Shown here: positions 29,801-37,282 of the stretch, piece by piece | Numbering within the stretch: position 1 is the stretch's first letter | Layout: each line of letters begins with the position of its first letter | From: Bog-756 sp963828385 | GTDB taxonomy: Bacteria > Actinomycetota > Acidimicrobiia > Acidimicrobiales > RAAP-2 | DNA: 64,000 nucleotides | Direction: 5' to 3' | Assembly (NCBI GenBank): GCA_963828385.1 | Contig: CAWHEF010000002.1 | Span: 744,001 to 808,000 of the forward strand | Translations under genes and position numbers: made by a program | The notes under the pieces: generated by a model | What the model was told of the DNA's origin: nothing | Databases searched by the model: none | Seen by the model: the letters and a program-made list of their open reading frames with translations, nothing else

Positions 29801-30037
29801 GGGGCGACGGTAGCAACTGCTCGCCGGGCCCGCCCTCCCGACCTGTTGAGAGCCGTTTCTTCACGTCCCACCGTCCGGCGACGCCTGCCCCTTTGAACCG
29901 GGCCACTCGTGCTTGTCAGGACAACGCGCGGCACCAGACTATGGTTGTGAGGTCTCGGCCCTGGCACGCGGGTCGGTTCCTGTAGGGCTTCACAATGGAT
30001 CCCGGCGATGCAAGCGTGGCTCGAAGGAGAAACCGAC

Positions 30038-30241
30038 ATGAGTGTTGGGGTTGTCAAATGGTTCAATGCAGAGAAGGGATTCGGGTTCATCACGCCTGAA
30101 GAAGGCGGAGATGACCTCTTCGTCCATCAGACGGAGATCAAGATGGACGGCTTCCGCGACCTCGCCGAGGGTCAGCGTGTCGAGTACGACACGAAGCAGG
30201 GTCAGAAGGGTCTGCAGGCGAGCAACGTCCGCAAGGTCTGA
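30038..30241 (+). CDS. Cold-shock protein (CspA family)
   Basis: The 67-residue protein is one OB-fold cold-shock domain with RNP1 (KGFGFIT) and RNP2 (LFVHQTEI) motifs, starting VGVVKWFNAEKGFGF. CSPs bind single-stranded RNA/DNA as chaperones. AAGGAGAAA lies 8 nt before ATG 30038. A strong intrinsic terminator follows 15 bp after the stop, so it is a monocistronic unit. The 237 bp upstream hold no other gene and probably include its promoter and leader, though a cold-sensing structure is not evident by eye. Confidence 0.95.
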   Translation: MSVGVVKWFNAEKGFGFITPEEGGDDLFVHQTEIKMDGFRDLAEGQRVEYDTKQGQKGLQASNVRKV

Positions 30242-30256
30242 TCCGGTCGCGAAATG

Positions 30257-30292
30257 AGGCCCGATCGGACGAGCTCCGATCGGGCCTTTTTT
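30257..30292 (+). terminator. Intrinsic terminator of the cold-shock gene
   Basis: A perfect 13-bp stem (AGGCCCGATCGGA / TCCGATCGGGCCT, 30257-30269 with 30275-30287) with a 5-nt loop is followed by a T run (six T including the last base of the stem). It is the clearest factor-independent terminator in the window. Confidence 0.93.
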
Positions 30293-30378
30293 CGCCCGGA
30301 GTCTCGAACACCGCGGTAGCCGGGTCGCAGCAGACCGGGATCTCAACGTTCGGTCACGTGATCGCGGAAGGGTTCGGT

Positions 30379-30814
30379 CTATAGGCAGAGCTCGTTGCCT
30401 TCGGCGTCGCCTATGCGGTACTCCACTTCGCGCGGCGCTGGCTGCGGCTCGTATCTGGGGAGTGTCGATCTCCACTTCGATGGCCGTTTCCAGATAAGCG
30501 GCAGCGGCGACCGCCTCGGCCGCGAGTTGGTCGACCGTGTGGTCTTGAGCGAGCACGCCCATCGCCGGGATGAGCAGCCGCAGGTCGACGACCTCGAGGT
30601 GGGAGGGCAGTGCCCGCACCGATTGTCGGACGGCCACGGCGATGCCACGATCGAGACTCTCGAGACGTCGCGTGAGCGCTCCCCTTCGGTGTCCGGCGAA
30701 TGCGGAGGTGAGCCTCCACCACCACGAGCAGGTAGTCGCGTAGCGCCCAGGTGGAGGTTCGGTCGCGGTGAGGAGGCTGAGAAGTCGGTGGTCGTCGATG
30801 ACGGCTACGACCAC
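30379..30814 (-). CDS. PIN-like toxin of a toxin-antitoxin pair (one frameshift near the C-terminus)
   Basis: From GTG 30814 (overlapping the antitoxin stop by 10 bp) the frame gives MVVAVIDDHRLLSLLT, a long helical middle (VDLRLLIPAMGVLAQDHTVD, QLAAEAVAAAAYLETAIEVE) and DTPQIRAAASAA; after one extra base near 30430 it continues VEYRIGDAEGNELCL to TAG. The 436-nt span is one over a multiple of three; corrected length is about 144 residues. The layout (early acidic pair, helical body, AAASA...V near the end) resembles a VapC/PIN-like group encoded next to ribbon-helix-helix antitoxins in actinobacteria. RNase activity is inferred from this resemblance only. Confidence 0.55.
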
Positions 30815-31152
30815 GCCTCTTCCCGTTCCACCTCAGCGGAGGCCTCGCGGTAGGTGCCGTCTTCGACGGTCGAGCGAATCTCTGCACGAACGTGGCGCGA
30901 CAACTCCGAGGCGAAGCCGGCAAAGCTGTCATTCGCTTCGACGACCGCTCGGTGCAGCGCTCGGTCGACGAATGCCGTCACGGTGATCCGTTGGTTGGCC
31001 GCCGTTGAAGAGACGGCTGAACGAAGGCCTTCCGGGACGCGGACCGACAACTGAACCTCAGGGCCGTCATCGAGTGAGGAGGTGTCCACCGGGTGGTCCC
31101 GGGTTGAGGCACCGCGGCGGGCGGCCTCGATTGCAGCGGCAAACCTCGACAT
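30805..31152 (-). CDS. Ribbon-helix-helix (Arc/CopG-like) antitoxin
   Basis: The 115-residue protein has a central ribbon-helix-helix motif (VQLSVRVPEGLRSAVSSTAA then QRITVTAFVDRALHRAV) that forms a dimeric DNA-binding unit, and a charged C-terminal tail (RAEIRSTVEDGTYREASAEV) typical of antitoxin toxin-wrapping regions. It overlaps the downstream PIN-like toxin gene by 10 bp. Two TGCTAGCA palindromes 20 bp apart immediately upstream are well placed as its own operator. It should neutralise the toxin and repress the pair. Confidence 0.75.
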   Translation of the reverse strand: MSRFAAAIEAARRGASTRDHPVDTSSLDDGPEVQLSVRVPEGLRSAVSSTAANQRITVTAFVDRALHRAVVEANDSFAGFASELSRHVRAEIRSTVEDGTYREASAEVEREEAWS

Positions 31153-31159
31153 GCAGCGA

Positions 31160-31187
31160 TGCTAGCAGATCCGTGTGAGTGCTAGCA
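31160..31187. promoter_or_regulatory. Twin TGCTAGCA boxes, probable operator of the RHH/PIN-like pair
   Basis: Two perfect 8-bp palindromes TGCTAGCA (31160-31167 and 31180-31187) lie 20 bp apart, about two helical turns, just upstream of the antitoxin ATG at 31152. Ribbon-helix-helix dimers usually bind short palindromes arranged this way on one DNA face. Binding by this protein is inferred. Confidence 0.65.
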
Positions 31188-31239
31188 AGGCTCCACCCAA
31201 GTGAGGACGTTGCTCACAATCAGGGACACAGAGGCGCCC

Positions 31240-31812
31240 CTACCAGCCCTGGCAGCCGTCCTGGTCGGGCGGGTCGTACTGGATCCGCTGGGCCACCATG
31301 ATCTGCTCGTCGGGGGTGGCCGTGGCGCCGTCCGGGGCGTATTGGAGGCCGCCGTACGCGGCCCAGTTGGAGCGGGTGATGCCGAGGCCGCCGCTGAACG
31401 AGCCCCCTTCGGCCTGCCAGTTGCCACCTTCTTCGCACATGGCGACACGCTCCCACTCGGCCCGTTGGTCCGGCGTGACCGTGTCGACGGGGCCTGGCGG
31501 TGGCGGTGGTGGAGCAGCTGCTGCGGCGGGTGCCGGCCCCTGTGCCGGCCCCTTGGTCGCCGTCGCGCCCGCCGGAGCCCCGACGGCGCCCAGACGGACG
31601 ACCGGGTCGAGCCAGGGACCTGACCGGTCGGGCGTCGGGGTCGGTGACACTTGGGCGGTCAGGCTGGATGTGAACGGCAGTGTCGCCGTGTGATGCGCGC
31701 TCGGTGAGGAGTGCGCTGGCGCTGGCGACGCCGCTCCGGCGACGGCAGCAAGGATGCTGATGGTGATGACGACGACCGGGACGGTCGCCACGAGTGCAAT
31801 GCGGGTCCGCAC
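31240..31812 (-). CDS. Secreted Rpf-like transglycosylase (resuscitation-promoting-factor fold)
   Basis: The 190-residue protein starts with a signal peptide (LVATVPVVVITISILAAVAG), has a long Ala/Pro linker (residues ~50-110) and ends in a ~75-residue transglycosylase/Rpf domain: WERVAMCEEGGNWQAEGG with the catalytic Glu, FSGGLGITRSNWAAYGG, EQIMVAQRIQ and a closing Cys (DGCQGW) that pairs with the Cys beside the catalytic Glu. These enzymes cleave peptidoglycan and help growth and resuscitation. The GTG start at 31812 has a strong AGGGAGGTG ribosome binding site. The leader upstream may fold as a c-di-AMP riboswitch. Confidence 0.87.
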   Translation of the reverse strand: MRTRIALVATVPVVVITISILAAVAGAASPAPAHSSPSAHHTATLPFTSSLTAQVSPTPTPDRSGPWLDPVVRLGAVGAPAGATATKGPAQGPAPAAAAAPPPPPPGPVDTVTPDQRAEWERVAMCEEGGNWQAEGGSFSGGLGITRSNWAAYGGLQYAPDGATATPDEQIMVAQRIQYDPPDQDGCQGW

Positions 31813-31829
31813 GGCACCTCCCTTCGTAG

Positions 31830-31960
31830 GGCGCGAACTGCGCCTTCCTCTGCTCGGTGTTGGCGGGCTCCGGCCTTTGCATTCGTTCCCCGGACGGCGA
31901 GCGCGAAGGCTTCGTCCGTCCTGGCTTTGCGCCGTAGGGTGTGCGACCGGTTCAGTTATG
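31830..31960 (-). ncRNA. Candidate c-di-AMP (ydaO/yuaA-type) riboswitch in the Rpf leader
   Basis: On the minus strand the leader contains GGTCGC (31943-31948), then GGCGCAAAGCC, a GGACGG/CCGTCC stem (31916-31921 with 31892-31897) and GGGGAACGAATGCA (31878-31891), followed by further GC pairs before the ribosome binding site. The order and the GGGGAAC element resemble ydaO riboswitches, which are known in front of rpf genes in actinobacteria. I cannot compute a covariance score, and several ydaO elements (for example the second GAATCC-like core) are not clear, so this is a candidate only. Confidence 0.4.
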
Positions 31961-32002
31961 CCCAGGTCTGGGTCGTCTGGTCACCACGCAATAGGTTGAG
32001 GG

Positions 32003-32275
32003 TCATCGGGTTCGTCGATCTCGGGCCGGTGGCTCCGAGCCACGATTTACGCCGGATTCGGTAGGGTTCCTGGGCGCTCGAGTCAGTATAGGTGTGCCCA
32101 CAGTTCCGCGTGATGGAGCCCGGAATGATGGCCGTTCACCTGGGCTTCCCGCCTGTATCTGGATCTCGACCGCACCGGATCCCACCCTTTTGACGAGGCG
32201 ATAGGCCTGATCGCTTTTACCGATTGTCGAGAGATTGATCTCATGTCCGAGAGCGGTTGCCCGGCTGTGCAGCAC
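32003..32275 (-). CDS. Weak hypothetical ORF between vapC and the Rpf leader
   Basis: This is the only sizeable content of the ~350 bp between vapC and the candidate riboswitch. The frame gives about 90 residues; the first half (LGHEINLSTIGKSDQAYRLV then KRVGSGAVEIQIQ) looks protein-like, the second half (RAPSRGTVGTPILTRAPRNP) does not. I recognise no family. A gene fragment, possibly a relic linked to the nearby toxin-antitoxin loci, is as likely as a functional gene. Confidence 0.2.
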   Translation of the reverse strand: MLHSRATALGHEINLSTIGKSDQAYRLVKRVGSGAVEIQIQAGSPGERPSFRAPSRGTVGTPILTRAPRNPTESGVNRGSEPPARDRRTR

Positions 32276-32311
32276 ACAACACGCCGTGAGCCCGAGTCCC
32301 GCCCGAGCGCC

Positions 32312-32707
32312 CTACGTGGGACTCACCACCGTGATCCCCAACTCGCGTGCGGTAGCGAGCATCCGTTCGTCGTATCCGACCAACTGGCCGAGGTCAGCAC
32401 CGAGAAGTTGTGCGCTAGCGAGGTGGATCGCGTCGAGTGAGCGGAGTTCGGTGGGGAGAATCGTGCCCGCCGCGTTGAGAATCCGGTCGTTGACACGGAC
32501 GAGGTCGATCCGCCCGAGGACGGCCCGGCCACGCGCCACCCCTGCCTCGCCCTCGAGAAGAAGAGCACGCAACACCTCGGTGCGGGCAAGAGCGCTCGAC
32601 ACGAAGGGCCTCCTCCGGCGCAGATAGGTCCGCAGTACCTGCGATTCGGGCTCCTCGACGGCCAGCTTGACGATCGCGGACGAGTCGAGATACGTGGCTA
32701 CTGTCAA
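32312..32707 (-). CDS. vapC: VapC toxin, PIN-domain ribonuclease
   Basis: The 131-residue protein is a PIN domain: the first acidic residue in TYLDSSAIVKLAVEE, the conserved Glu in SSALARTEVLRALL, the third acidic residue in LRSLDAIHLASAQLL and the last in VGYDERMLATARELG. VapC toxins cleave tRNA or rRNA. The start is TTG 32707, overlapping the vapB stop (TTGA), so toxin synthesis depends on translation of the antitoxin. Length and all four acidic residues are normal, so it should be active. Confidence 0.9.
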   Translation of the reverse strand: MTVATYLDSSAIVKLAVEEPESQVLRTYLRRRRPFVSSALARTEVLRALLLEGEAGVARGRAVLGRIDLVRVNDRILNAAGTILPTELRSLDAIHLASAQLLGADLGQLVGYDERMLATARELGITVVSPT

Positions 32708-32994
32708 CGCTCGTCCGCACGCAGGCGAGCGAGAACTCGAGATGCGGGTTCGCCGGCCCGGGAGGGCAGCGGAGCGGGAAGGTCGTCGAGCAGGCCCTGG
32801 GCGGCGTCGATCCCACCGGCCAGGCGAAGTCGCTCCAGCGCGCTGCCCTCGGGCAGCGGTGCGAGCATGGCAACGGGGCGCCCCCTGTCGGTGATCTCAA
32901 TCGTCTCGCCCCGCTCGACCTGGCGAAGCAACTCGCTCGCCCGTTGCCGAAGCTCCCGGATCCCAACTGACGGCATGTGATACTTATAGCACAT
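32704..32994 (-). CDS. vapB: VapB antitoxin (Phd/YefM-like, prevent-host-death fold)
   Basis: The ~96-residue protein carries the Phd-type antitoxin motif SVGIRELRQRASELLRQVER and GETIEITDRGRPVAMLAPL, followed by a C-terminal region that would wrap VapC. AAAGGAGAG sits 3-6 nt before ATG 32994, which decides for that start (MCYKYHMPSVGIREL) over the internal ATG at 32976. A palindrome, the probable operator, therefore lies within the first seven codons. Stop and vapC start overlap. Confidence 0.85.
   Translation of the reverse strand: MCYKYHMPSVGIRELRQRASELLRQVERGETIEITDRGRPVAMLAPLPEGSALERLRLAGGIDAAQGLLDDLPAPLPSRAGEPASRVLARLRADER
32975..32994. promoter_or_regulatory. Palindrome at the vapB start, probable VapB operator
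   Basis: ATGTG-x-TA...TA-x-CACAT forms a 20-bp interrupted inverted repeat covering codons 1-7 of vapB. Antitoxins of this type repress their own operon through palindromes at the start. The location inside the coding start, rather than upstream, is unusual. Confidence 0.5.
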
Positions 32995-33094
32995 GACTCT
33001 CCTTTCGGAGCGGGAAACCTCGTGCTCTTGGGGGTGACCGGGTCGAAATGAAGATGCACTCGGTTTGTGCCGAGGGCCGGGGAGCGGCGAGCGG

Positions 33095-34174
33095 TCAGCA
33101 CGTACCGCCGGGGGAGGGCACCTGGGCGATGGTGGTGATGGAGGCCAGGTCGCCGAGGGTACCGGCCATGACCAGCGCGTCGAGTGGATCCCGGACCGAA
33201 CGGAGGTAGGCGTCGAGGAAGGCGGTCGTGGTTTGAGCCACCGCCCCCTCATAGCCGTTGACCTCGGTGTAGGGGGCCAGGTGCCCGGCACCGAGGAGGT
33301 CGAGGTAGTACTTCGGGGCCGGGGCGGCATCGTAGAGCTCTGCGCTGCAGACGGGGGCATTGCCCTGGGCGGCCGAGTCGTCACTCCCCTGTACTACGAG
33401 GAGGGGAGGGCTCCCGTCGCCGTAGTAGGAGCCGGGGAGGCTCCCGAGCTCGGCACCCGAGAGGATGAGGGCGGCTTTGACGCGAGCGTCCCGGCAGCAG
33501 GTGTCGGCCGCCGTGGCCAGCGTGACGTCTCCGCCGTCGGACTGGCCGGCGATGGCGACCTCGGACCCGTTGACGAGACCGCTGACGGGCGTGTCCGCCT
33601 GATCGCTGGCCGCGATCATGGCCGTGATGGCCCCGGTGAGCTCGGCGGGGTGGTTGGAGATGTCGGACTCGTCGAGGTCGGGACCCGGATCGGTGTGCGG
33701 ATAGGTGGGCGCGGCGACCACGAACCCCGCCGCCGCCCACGCCTGGAGCAGGACCGCGTAGGCGGCGGGGTCTTCGTCGAACCCCTGGCTGAAGACGACC
33801 AATGGGTAGGGGCCAAAGGCGCGGTCGGGAGGCGCTCCGTCCCCGGTGACGGTGGCCGGGTAGTAGACGGCGGCGGGCATCGACACGTCGCCGCCACCGG
33901 GTGCGGCGGCCTGGATGTCCAGTGTCGTCGTCCCGACGGCGAACGTCGACGGAGCGACGGCTGGCGCGGTCGGCCGGGACGCGGCCACCGTGGTCGCCGT
34001 CGTGTCACGGGTCGGCCGAGGTTTCTTCGGGGAGCCCGACGGAGTCCCGCTCGCCAGCTGCTCGACGCCCCACGCGGCCGCCGCCGCCAGGAGGACCGAC
34101 AGGACCAGGACCAGAGCGATCCGCCGCCTGCGAACGTGGACGGCCCGCCGCCGATGGCCAGGCATGGACGCCAT
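33095..34174 (-). CDS. Exported alpha/beta-hydrolase (PAF-acetylhydrolase/chlorophyllase-like)
   Basis: The ~359-residue protein begins with an Arg-rich N-terminus and membrane helix (IALVLVLSVLLAAAAAWGV), then a Thr/Ala linker, and an alpha/beta-hydrolase domain from about residue 90: FGPYPLVVFSQGFDEDP, the nucleophile elbow EVAIAGQSDGGDVTL, VVQGSDDSAAQG (acid) and LLGAGHLAPY (His). Paired cysteines (TCCRDAR, PVCSAEL, GGTC) suggest disulfides outside the cytoplasm. Serine esterase or lipase activity is likely; the substrate is unknown. It lies 38 bp downstream of mftF on the same strand, but has no known role in the mycofactocin system. Start ATG 34174. Confidence 0.8.
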   Translation of the reverse strand: MASMPGHRRRAVHVRRRRIALVLVLSVLLAAAAAWGVEQLASGTPSGSPKKPRPTRDTTATTVAASRPTAPAVAPSTFAVGTTTLDIQAAAPGGGDVSMPAAVYYPATVTGDGAPPDRAFGPYPLVVFSQGFDEDPAAYAVLLQAWAAAGFVVAAPTYPHTDPGPDLDESDISNHPAELTGAITAMIAASDQADTPVSGLVNGSEVAIAGQSDGGDVTLATAADTCCRDARVKAALILSGAELGSLPGSYYGDGSPPLLVVQGSDDSAAQGNAPVCSAELYDAAPAPKYYLDLLGAGHLAPYTEVNGYEGAVAQTTTAFLDAYLRSVRDPLDALVMAGTLGDLASITTIAQVPSPGGTC

Positions 34175-34212
34175 CGTACGACCGGGCTCCTGGCCAGCCG
34201 CTTTCCGGCCCC

Positions 34213-35742
34213 TCAGCGGCCGTCGCCGCCACGTGCGGGCACCAACGGGCGCAAGGAGCGGGTCCTCAGGCAGCCGGCCCACACGCCGGCGCCGTAGGCC
34301 ACCTGGTCCGCCACCGAGGCCAGGACGTAACGGACAGGGTCGAGGTCCGGTCGGGTACGCCCCCAGTCGACGAGGGGCGGGGCGCAGATGCACAAGCCGG
34401 CGACGATCGCGTTCCTCTTCGAGCGGAGCCCGCTCGTCACGACCAGCGGGAGATAGAGCATGGTGGCCGCACGCCCGAGTCCGACGGCGGTCCACGCCGC
34501 ACTTTGCGCCGTCCATCCGAAGGCGAGGCGCGGCGGCACCCCCGTTCCCCGGAGCCGGGAGGCGAGCGAGAGCGCGGCGACTCCGTACACCGCCGTCGCC
34601 ATGCGCCAACGACGGGCGAGCGCACAGAGGACGATGGCGGTGGGCCACGTCCGTAGCTCGACATGGGCCAGGCGCCTACCGTGCCGGCGCCCGAGCGGTC
34701 CCACCGAGGTGCCGTAGCGGAAACGTCTCGCCAGCCACGACGTCCACGAGGTGGGCTCGGCATGGTGCACGGTCACCGAAGGGACGTACCGGACACGCCA
34801 CCCCTCGTCCAACAGTCGCCAGACGAGGTCGACGTCCTCGCCGACGGACAACCTCGGGTCGAAGCCCGATCCGAGTGCGGACCGGCGGGCAACGAGGGCC
34901 GTCGTGGGCACGTAGCGCACGGGACGTTCCGGCCCGACCTCCCCCTGCTCGGGCCCGAGGTCGAGCGGAGATGCCGCCGACGCGAAGCGGGCGACCACCC
35001 GCCGGCTCCGGTCCCGGCGATGATCCTCTTCGGCGTCGACCGGTGCCGGTCGGACGCGAGGGGCGACCGCGGCGATGCTCGGATCCTCGAACAGCCAGAG
35101 AAGGCCGTCGAGCCATTCATTGGTCACGGTGCAGTCGCTGTCCACCATGGCCACGAGCTCGGTCCCCGTGGCCCCGAGGGCATCGTTGCGGGCAGCCGCC
35201 GGTCCGCCGCTCACGCCCCGGGTCACGAGGTGGGCGCCGTGGCGGGCGCAGACCGATGCCACGTCGTCCGCCTCGACCGAGCCGTCGTCCACCACCAGCA
35301 CGGGCGACCGGCGCCCGAGGGCGGCGAGGCATCGGTCGAGGAGTCGGGTCCGGTCCCGAGCCGGGACGATGACCGTCACCTCCGGGCCGCCCCGTTCCGG
35401 GTCGGCCTGGGGTGTCGAGGGCGGCTCGTCGGCCACCTCCTCGTCGGCCACCTCCTCGTCGGCCATCGACGTCGGACCAAGGTGGTGCCGGCGGAGCTCT
35501 TCTGGTGGCAGGGGGTGGGCCATCCCCGCCTCCACCAGGCGTGCGGCCAGACGACGGGTCGCCGACGTCACCGGACCGCCGGCCAGGAGCCCGGCGAGGG
35601 AGGCGGCGCCAGCGGCTGTCAACGAGATCAGCCGTCCCGGGTGGCCGCCGACCAGCACTCTTCCGGCCCGGAAGGAGCGGATCGAGCGATCGAGGGTGAG
35701 CCCGAACCGATCCGGGAGGACCGCCCCGGCGGGGGCACTCAC
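34213..35742 (-). CDS. mftF: MftF, mycofactocin-system glycosyltransferase (GT2)
   Basis: The ~509-residue protein is the last gene of the mycofactocin operon. It has the MftF-specific N-terminal region (DRFGLTLDRSIRSFRAGRVL), a GT2 catalytic domain with EVTVIVPARDRTRLLDRCLA, LVVDDGSVEADD and the D-x-D-type MVDSDCTV, FDPRLSVGEDVDLVWRLLDE, and C-terminal hydrophobic helices. MftF attaches beta-1,4-linked glucose units to premycofactocin, giving the oligoglycosylated cofactor. Start GTG 35742 overlaps the SDR stop (GTGA). Codons ~92-106 are a 15-bp minisatellite (ADEEV repeats). Confidence 0.9.
   Translation of the reverse strand: MSAPAGAVLPDRFGLTLDRSIRSFRAGRVLVGGHPGRLISLTAAGAASLAGLLAGGPVTSATRRLAARLVEAGMAHPLPPEELRRHHLGPTSMADEEVADEEVADEPPSTPQADPERGGPEVTVIVPARDRTRLLDRCLAALGRRSPVLVVDDGSVEADDVASVCARHGAHLVTRGVSGGPAAARNDALGATGTELVAMVDSDCTVTNEWLDGLLWLFEDPSIAAVAPRVRPAPVDAEEDHRRDRSRRVVARFASAASPLDLGPEQGEVGPERPVRYVPTTALVARRSALGSGFDPRLSVGEDVDLVWRLLDEGWRVRYVPSVTVHHAEPTSWTSWLARRFRYGTSVGPLGRRHGRRLAHVELRTWPTAIVLCALARRWRMATAVYGVAALSLASRLRGTGVPPRLAFGWTAQSAAWTAVGLGRAATMLYLPLVVTSGLRSKRNAIVAGLCICAPPLVDWGRTRPDLDPVRYVLASVADQVAYGAGVWAGCLRTRSLRPLVPARGGDGR
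35425..35466 (-). repeat. 15-bp in-frame tandem repeat in mftF
   Basis: Unit CTCGTCGGCCACCTC (plus strand) occurs twice perfectly and a third time in part, encoding MADEEVADEEVADE. It lies in the linker between the MftF N-terminal region and the glycosyltransferase domain. Confidence 0.85.
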
Positions 35743-36557
35743 ACCGTCAGGCCGCCGTCGACGGGCACCACGGCGCCGGTGAGGGCGCTCGAGTCCGTCC
35801 CCGCCAACCAGACGAGGGCTGCTGCGACCTCGGCGGGATCGAGAATGCGACGCACCAGCGCCTGATCGGCGAAGGAGCCGGTGTCGGCCAAGCCGTAGAG
35901 GCGGGCACTCTCTTCGAGCATGGCCGTGTCGGTCGAGCCGGGGCTGACGGCGTTGGCCGTCACCCCGGTGCCGGCCAGCTCGGCGGCCAGCCCGCGGACG
36001 AGCCCGGCCACCCCCGCCTTGGCTGCGCCGTAGGCGGCGAGCAGGGGGAGCCCGCGGGTGGCGGCCGCCGACGCCACTGCCAGGAACCGGCCCTGACGGG
36101 GTTGGGGGCGGCGCAGGAGAGCCGGGATCCCGACCCGCGCCGCCGTGATCGCACCGCCGAGGTCGATGCCGATCACCGCCTCCAGCTGCTCCTCGGGCAT
36201 CTCCCACAGGGTCGTCCCCCCGGCGATGACCCCCGCCACCGCCACCATGGCGTCGAGGCCGCCGAAGCGATCCTCTGCCTCGGTGACGGCCGCACCGAGC
36301 GCGACCGGGTCGGTGGTGTCGGCCACCCGGCCCACCACGACGTCCGCTCCGGACCGGGCGGCGCGGTGGGGAGACCGTTCCGCCGCCGAGCCGACGACGG
36401 CCTCGAGCTCGCCGGCCGCTCCCATGGGATAGGGGAGGCGGGGGTCGTCACCTCCCCGATCCACCGCCATGACGGACCAACCGGCGGCGACCAGGCCAAG
36501 CACCGTCGCCGCACCGATGCCCCGGGCCGCGCCGGTGACGACCGCAACTCGCGTCAC
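35739..36557 (-). CDS. Mycofactocin-coupled SDR-family oxidoreductase
   Basis: A 272-residue short-chain dehydrogenase: VVTGAARGIGAATVLGL (nucleotide-binding glycine motif), MVAVAGVIAGG (NAG-equivalent), the catalytic Ser in VASAAATRG and Tyr-x-x-x-Lys in AAYGAAKAGVAGLV, then NAVSPGSTDTAML. SDRs in mycofactocin loci keep NAD(P) bound and hand electrons to mycofactocin instead of releasing NADH. Start GTG 36557 and stop both overlap their neighbours by 4 bp (mftE, mftF), placing it firmly inside the operon. The alcohol substrate is unknown. Confidence 0.88.
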   Translation of the reverse strand: MTRVAVVTGAARGIGAATVLGLVAAGWSVMAVDRGGDDPRLPYPMGAAGELEAVVGSAAERSPHRAARSGADVVVGRVADTTDPVALGAAVTEAEDRFGGLDAMVAVAGVIAGGTTLWEMPEEQLEAVIGIDLGGAITAARVGIPALLRRPQPRQGRFLAVASAAATRGLPLLAAYGAAKAGVAGLVRGLAAELAGTGVTANAVSPGSTDTAMLEESARLYGLADTGSFADQALVRRILDPAEVAAALVWLAGTDSSALTGAVVPVDGGLTV

Positions 36558-37282
36558 GCGCCCACCTCCGATCCGGGCCGCGACCGACCGGAGATCGGGG
36601 CGTCCCCGTGGAGCCGGTCCACGACGCCTGTGAGGTCGAGCGCCGCCCCGTCGAGGAGGCGGTGGCCTTCTTCGGCACTCGCACCTCCCGGGTCCCCGAG
36701 CACCCCGTTCGGGCTGACCGGCCGCACGCCGAGGCTCTGGAGCTCCGGGAGGAGCTCGGCGATGGGTCGGCGGTCGCCGGGGGCGGCCCGCTCCAGCGCG
36801 ACCCGGTCGGGGGCGATGGCGAGCATGAGGGACGTCTCGGTTCGGCCGGCATGGAGGTCGCCCCCCCACGACGGGGTCCAGACGGCGACCCTCCGGCCTT
36901 CGGCTCCGAGACGCCGGGCAGCGGCGTTGACCGGTGCGGCATTGCCCCCGTGCGTGGAGACGAGGACGACGGCGGCAAAGTCGACCGTCGCCGACCGGCA
37001 GAGCTCGACGACCACCTGCTCGGCGGCGTCCCGGCCGATGGAGATCGTCCCGGGGAACGCCTGGTGCTCGCCGCTGGCCCCGAAACAGAGCGCAGGGGCG
37101 ACGACGATCCTGTGCTGCCCGGCGGCGGCGCGCTCGGCCACGGCCACGGCGATGTCGGTGTCGGTGGTCACCGGGAGATGGGGGCCGTGCTGCTCGGTGG
37201 CCCCGAGCGGGACGGCGAGGACGGATCCCCCGTCGGCCATCGCTGCCAGCTCGGGCCAGCCCGAGGTGGCGAAGCGGTTCAC
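36554..37282 (-). CDS. mftE: MftE, creatininase-family peptidase of mycofactocin synthesis
   Basis: The 242-residue protein is a creatininase-fold amidohydrolase with metal motifs VPLGATEQHGPHLPVTTDTD and VLVSTHGGNAAPV, plus GASGEHQAFPGTISIG and TETSLMLAIAPD. MftE removes the C-terminal Val-Tyr-derived dipeptide from the MftC-modified precursor, releasing AHDP. Start GTG 37282 overlaps the ETF beta stop (GTGA). A possible adjustment is the N-terminal methionine position, which does not affect the domain. Confidence 0.9.
   Translation of the reverse strand: MNRFATSGWPELAAMADGGSVLAVPLGATEQHGPHLPVTTDTDIAVAVAERAAAGQHRIVVAPALCFGASGEHQAFPGTISIGRDAAEQVVVELCRSATVDFAAVVLVSTHGGNAAPVNAAARRLGAEGRRVAVWTPSWGGDLHAGRTETSLMLAIAPDRVALERAAPGDRRPIAELLPELQSLGVRPVSPNGVLGDPGGASAEEGHRLLDGAALDLTGVVDRLHGDAPISGRSRPGSEVGA

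Noticed and set aside
29990..30378. Continuation of the PIN-like toxin frame through the cold-shock gene on the minus strand
   Set aside because: The extension becomes Arg-rich nonsense and runs antisense through csp and its terminator; the shifted frame ends naturally at 30379.
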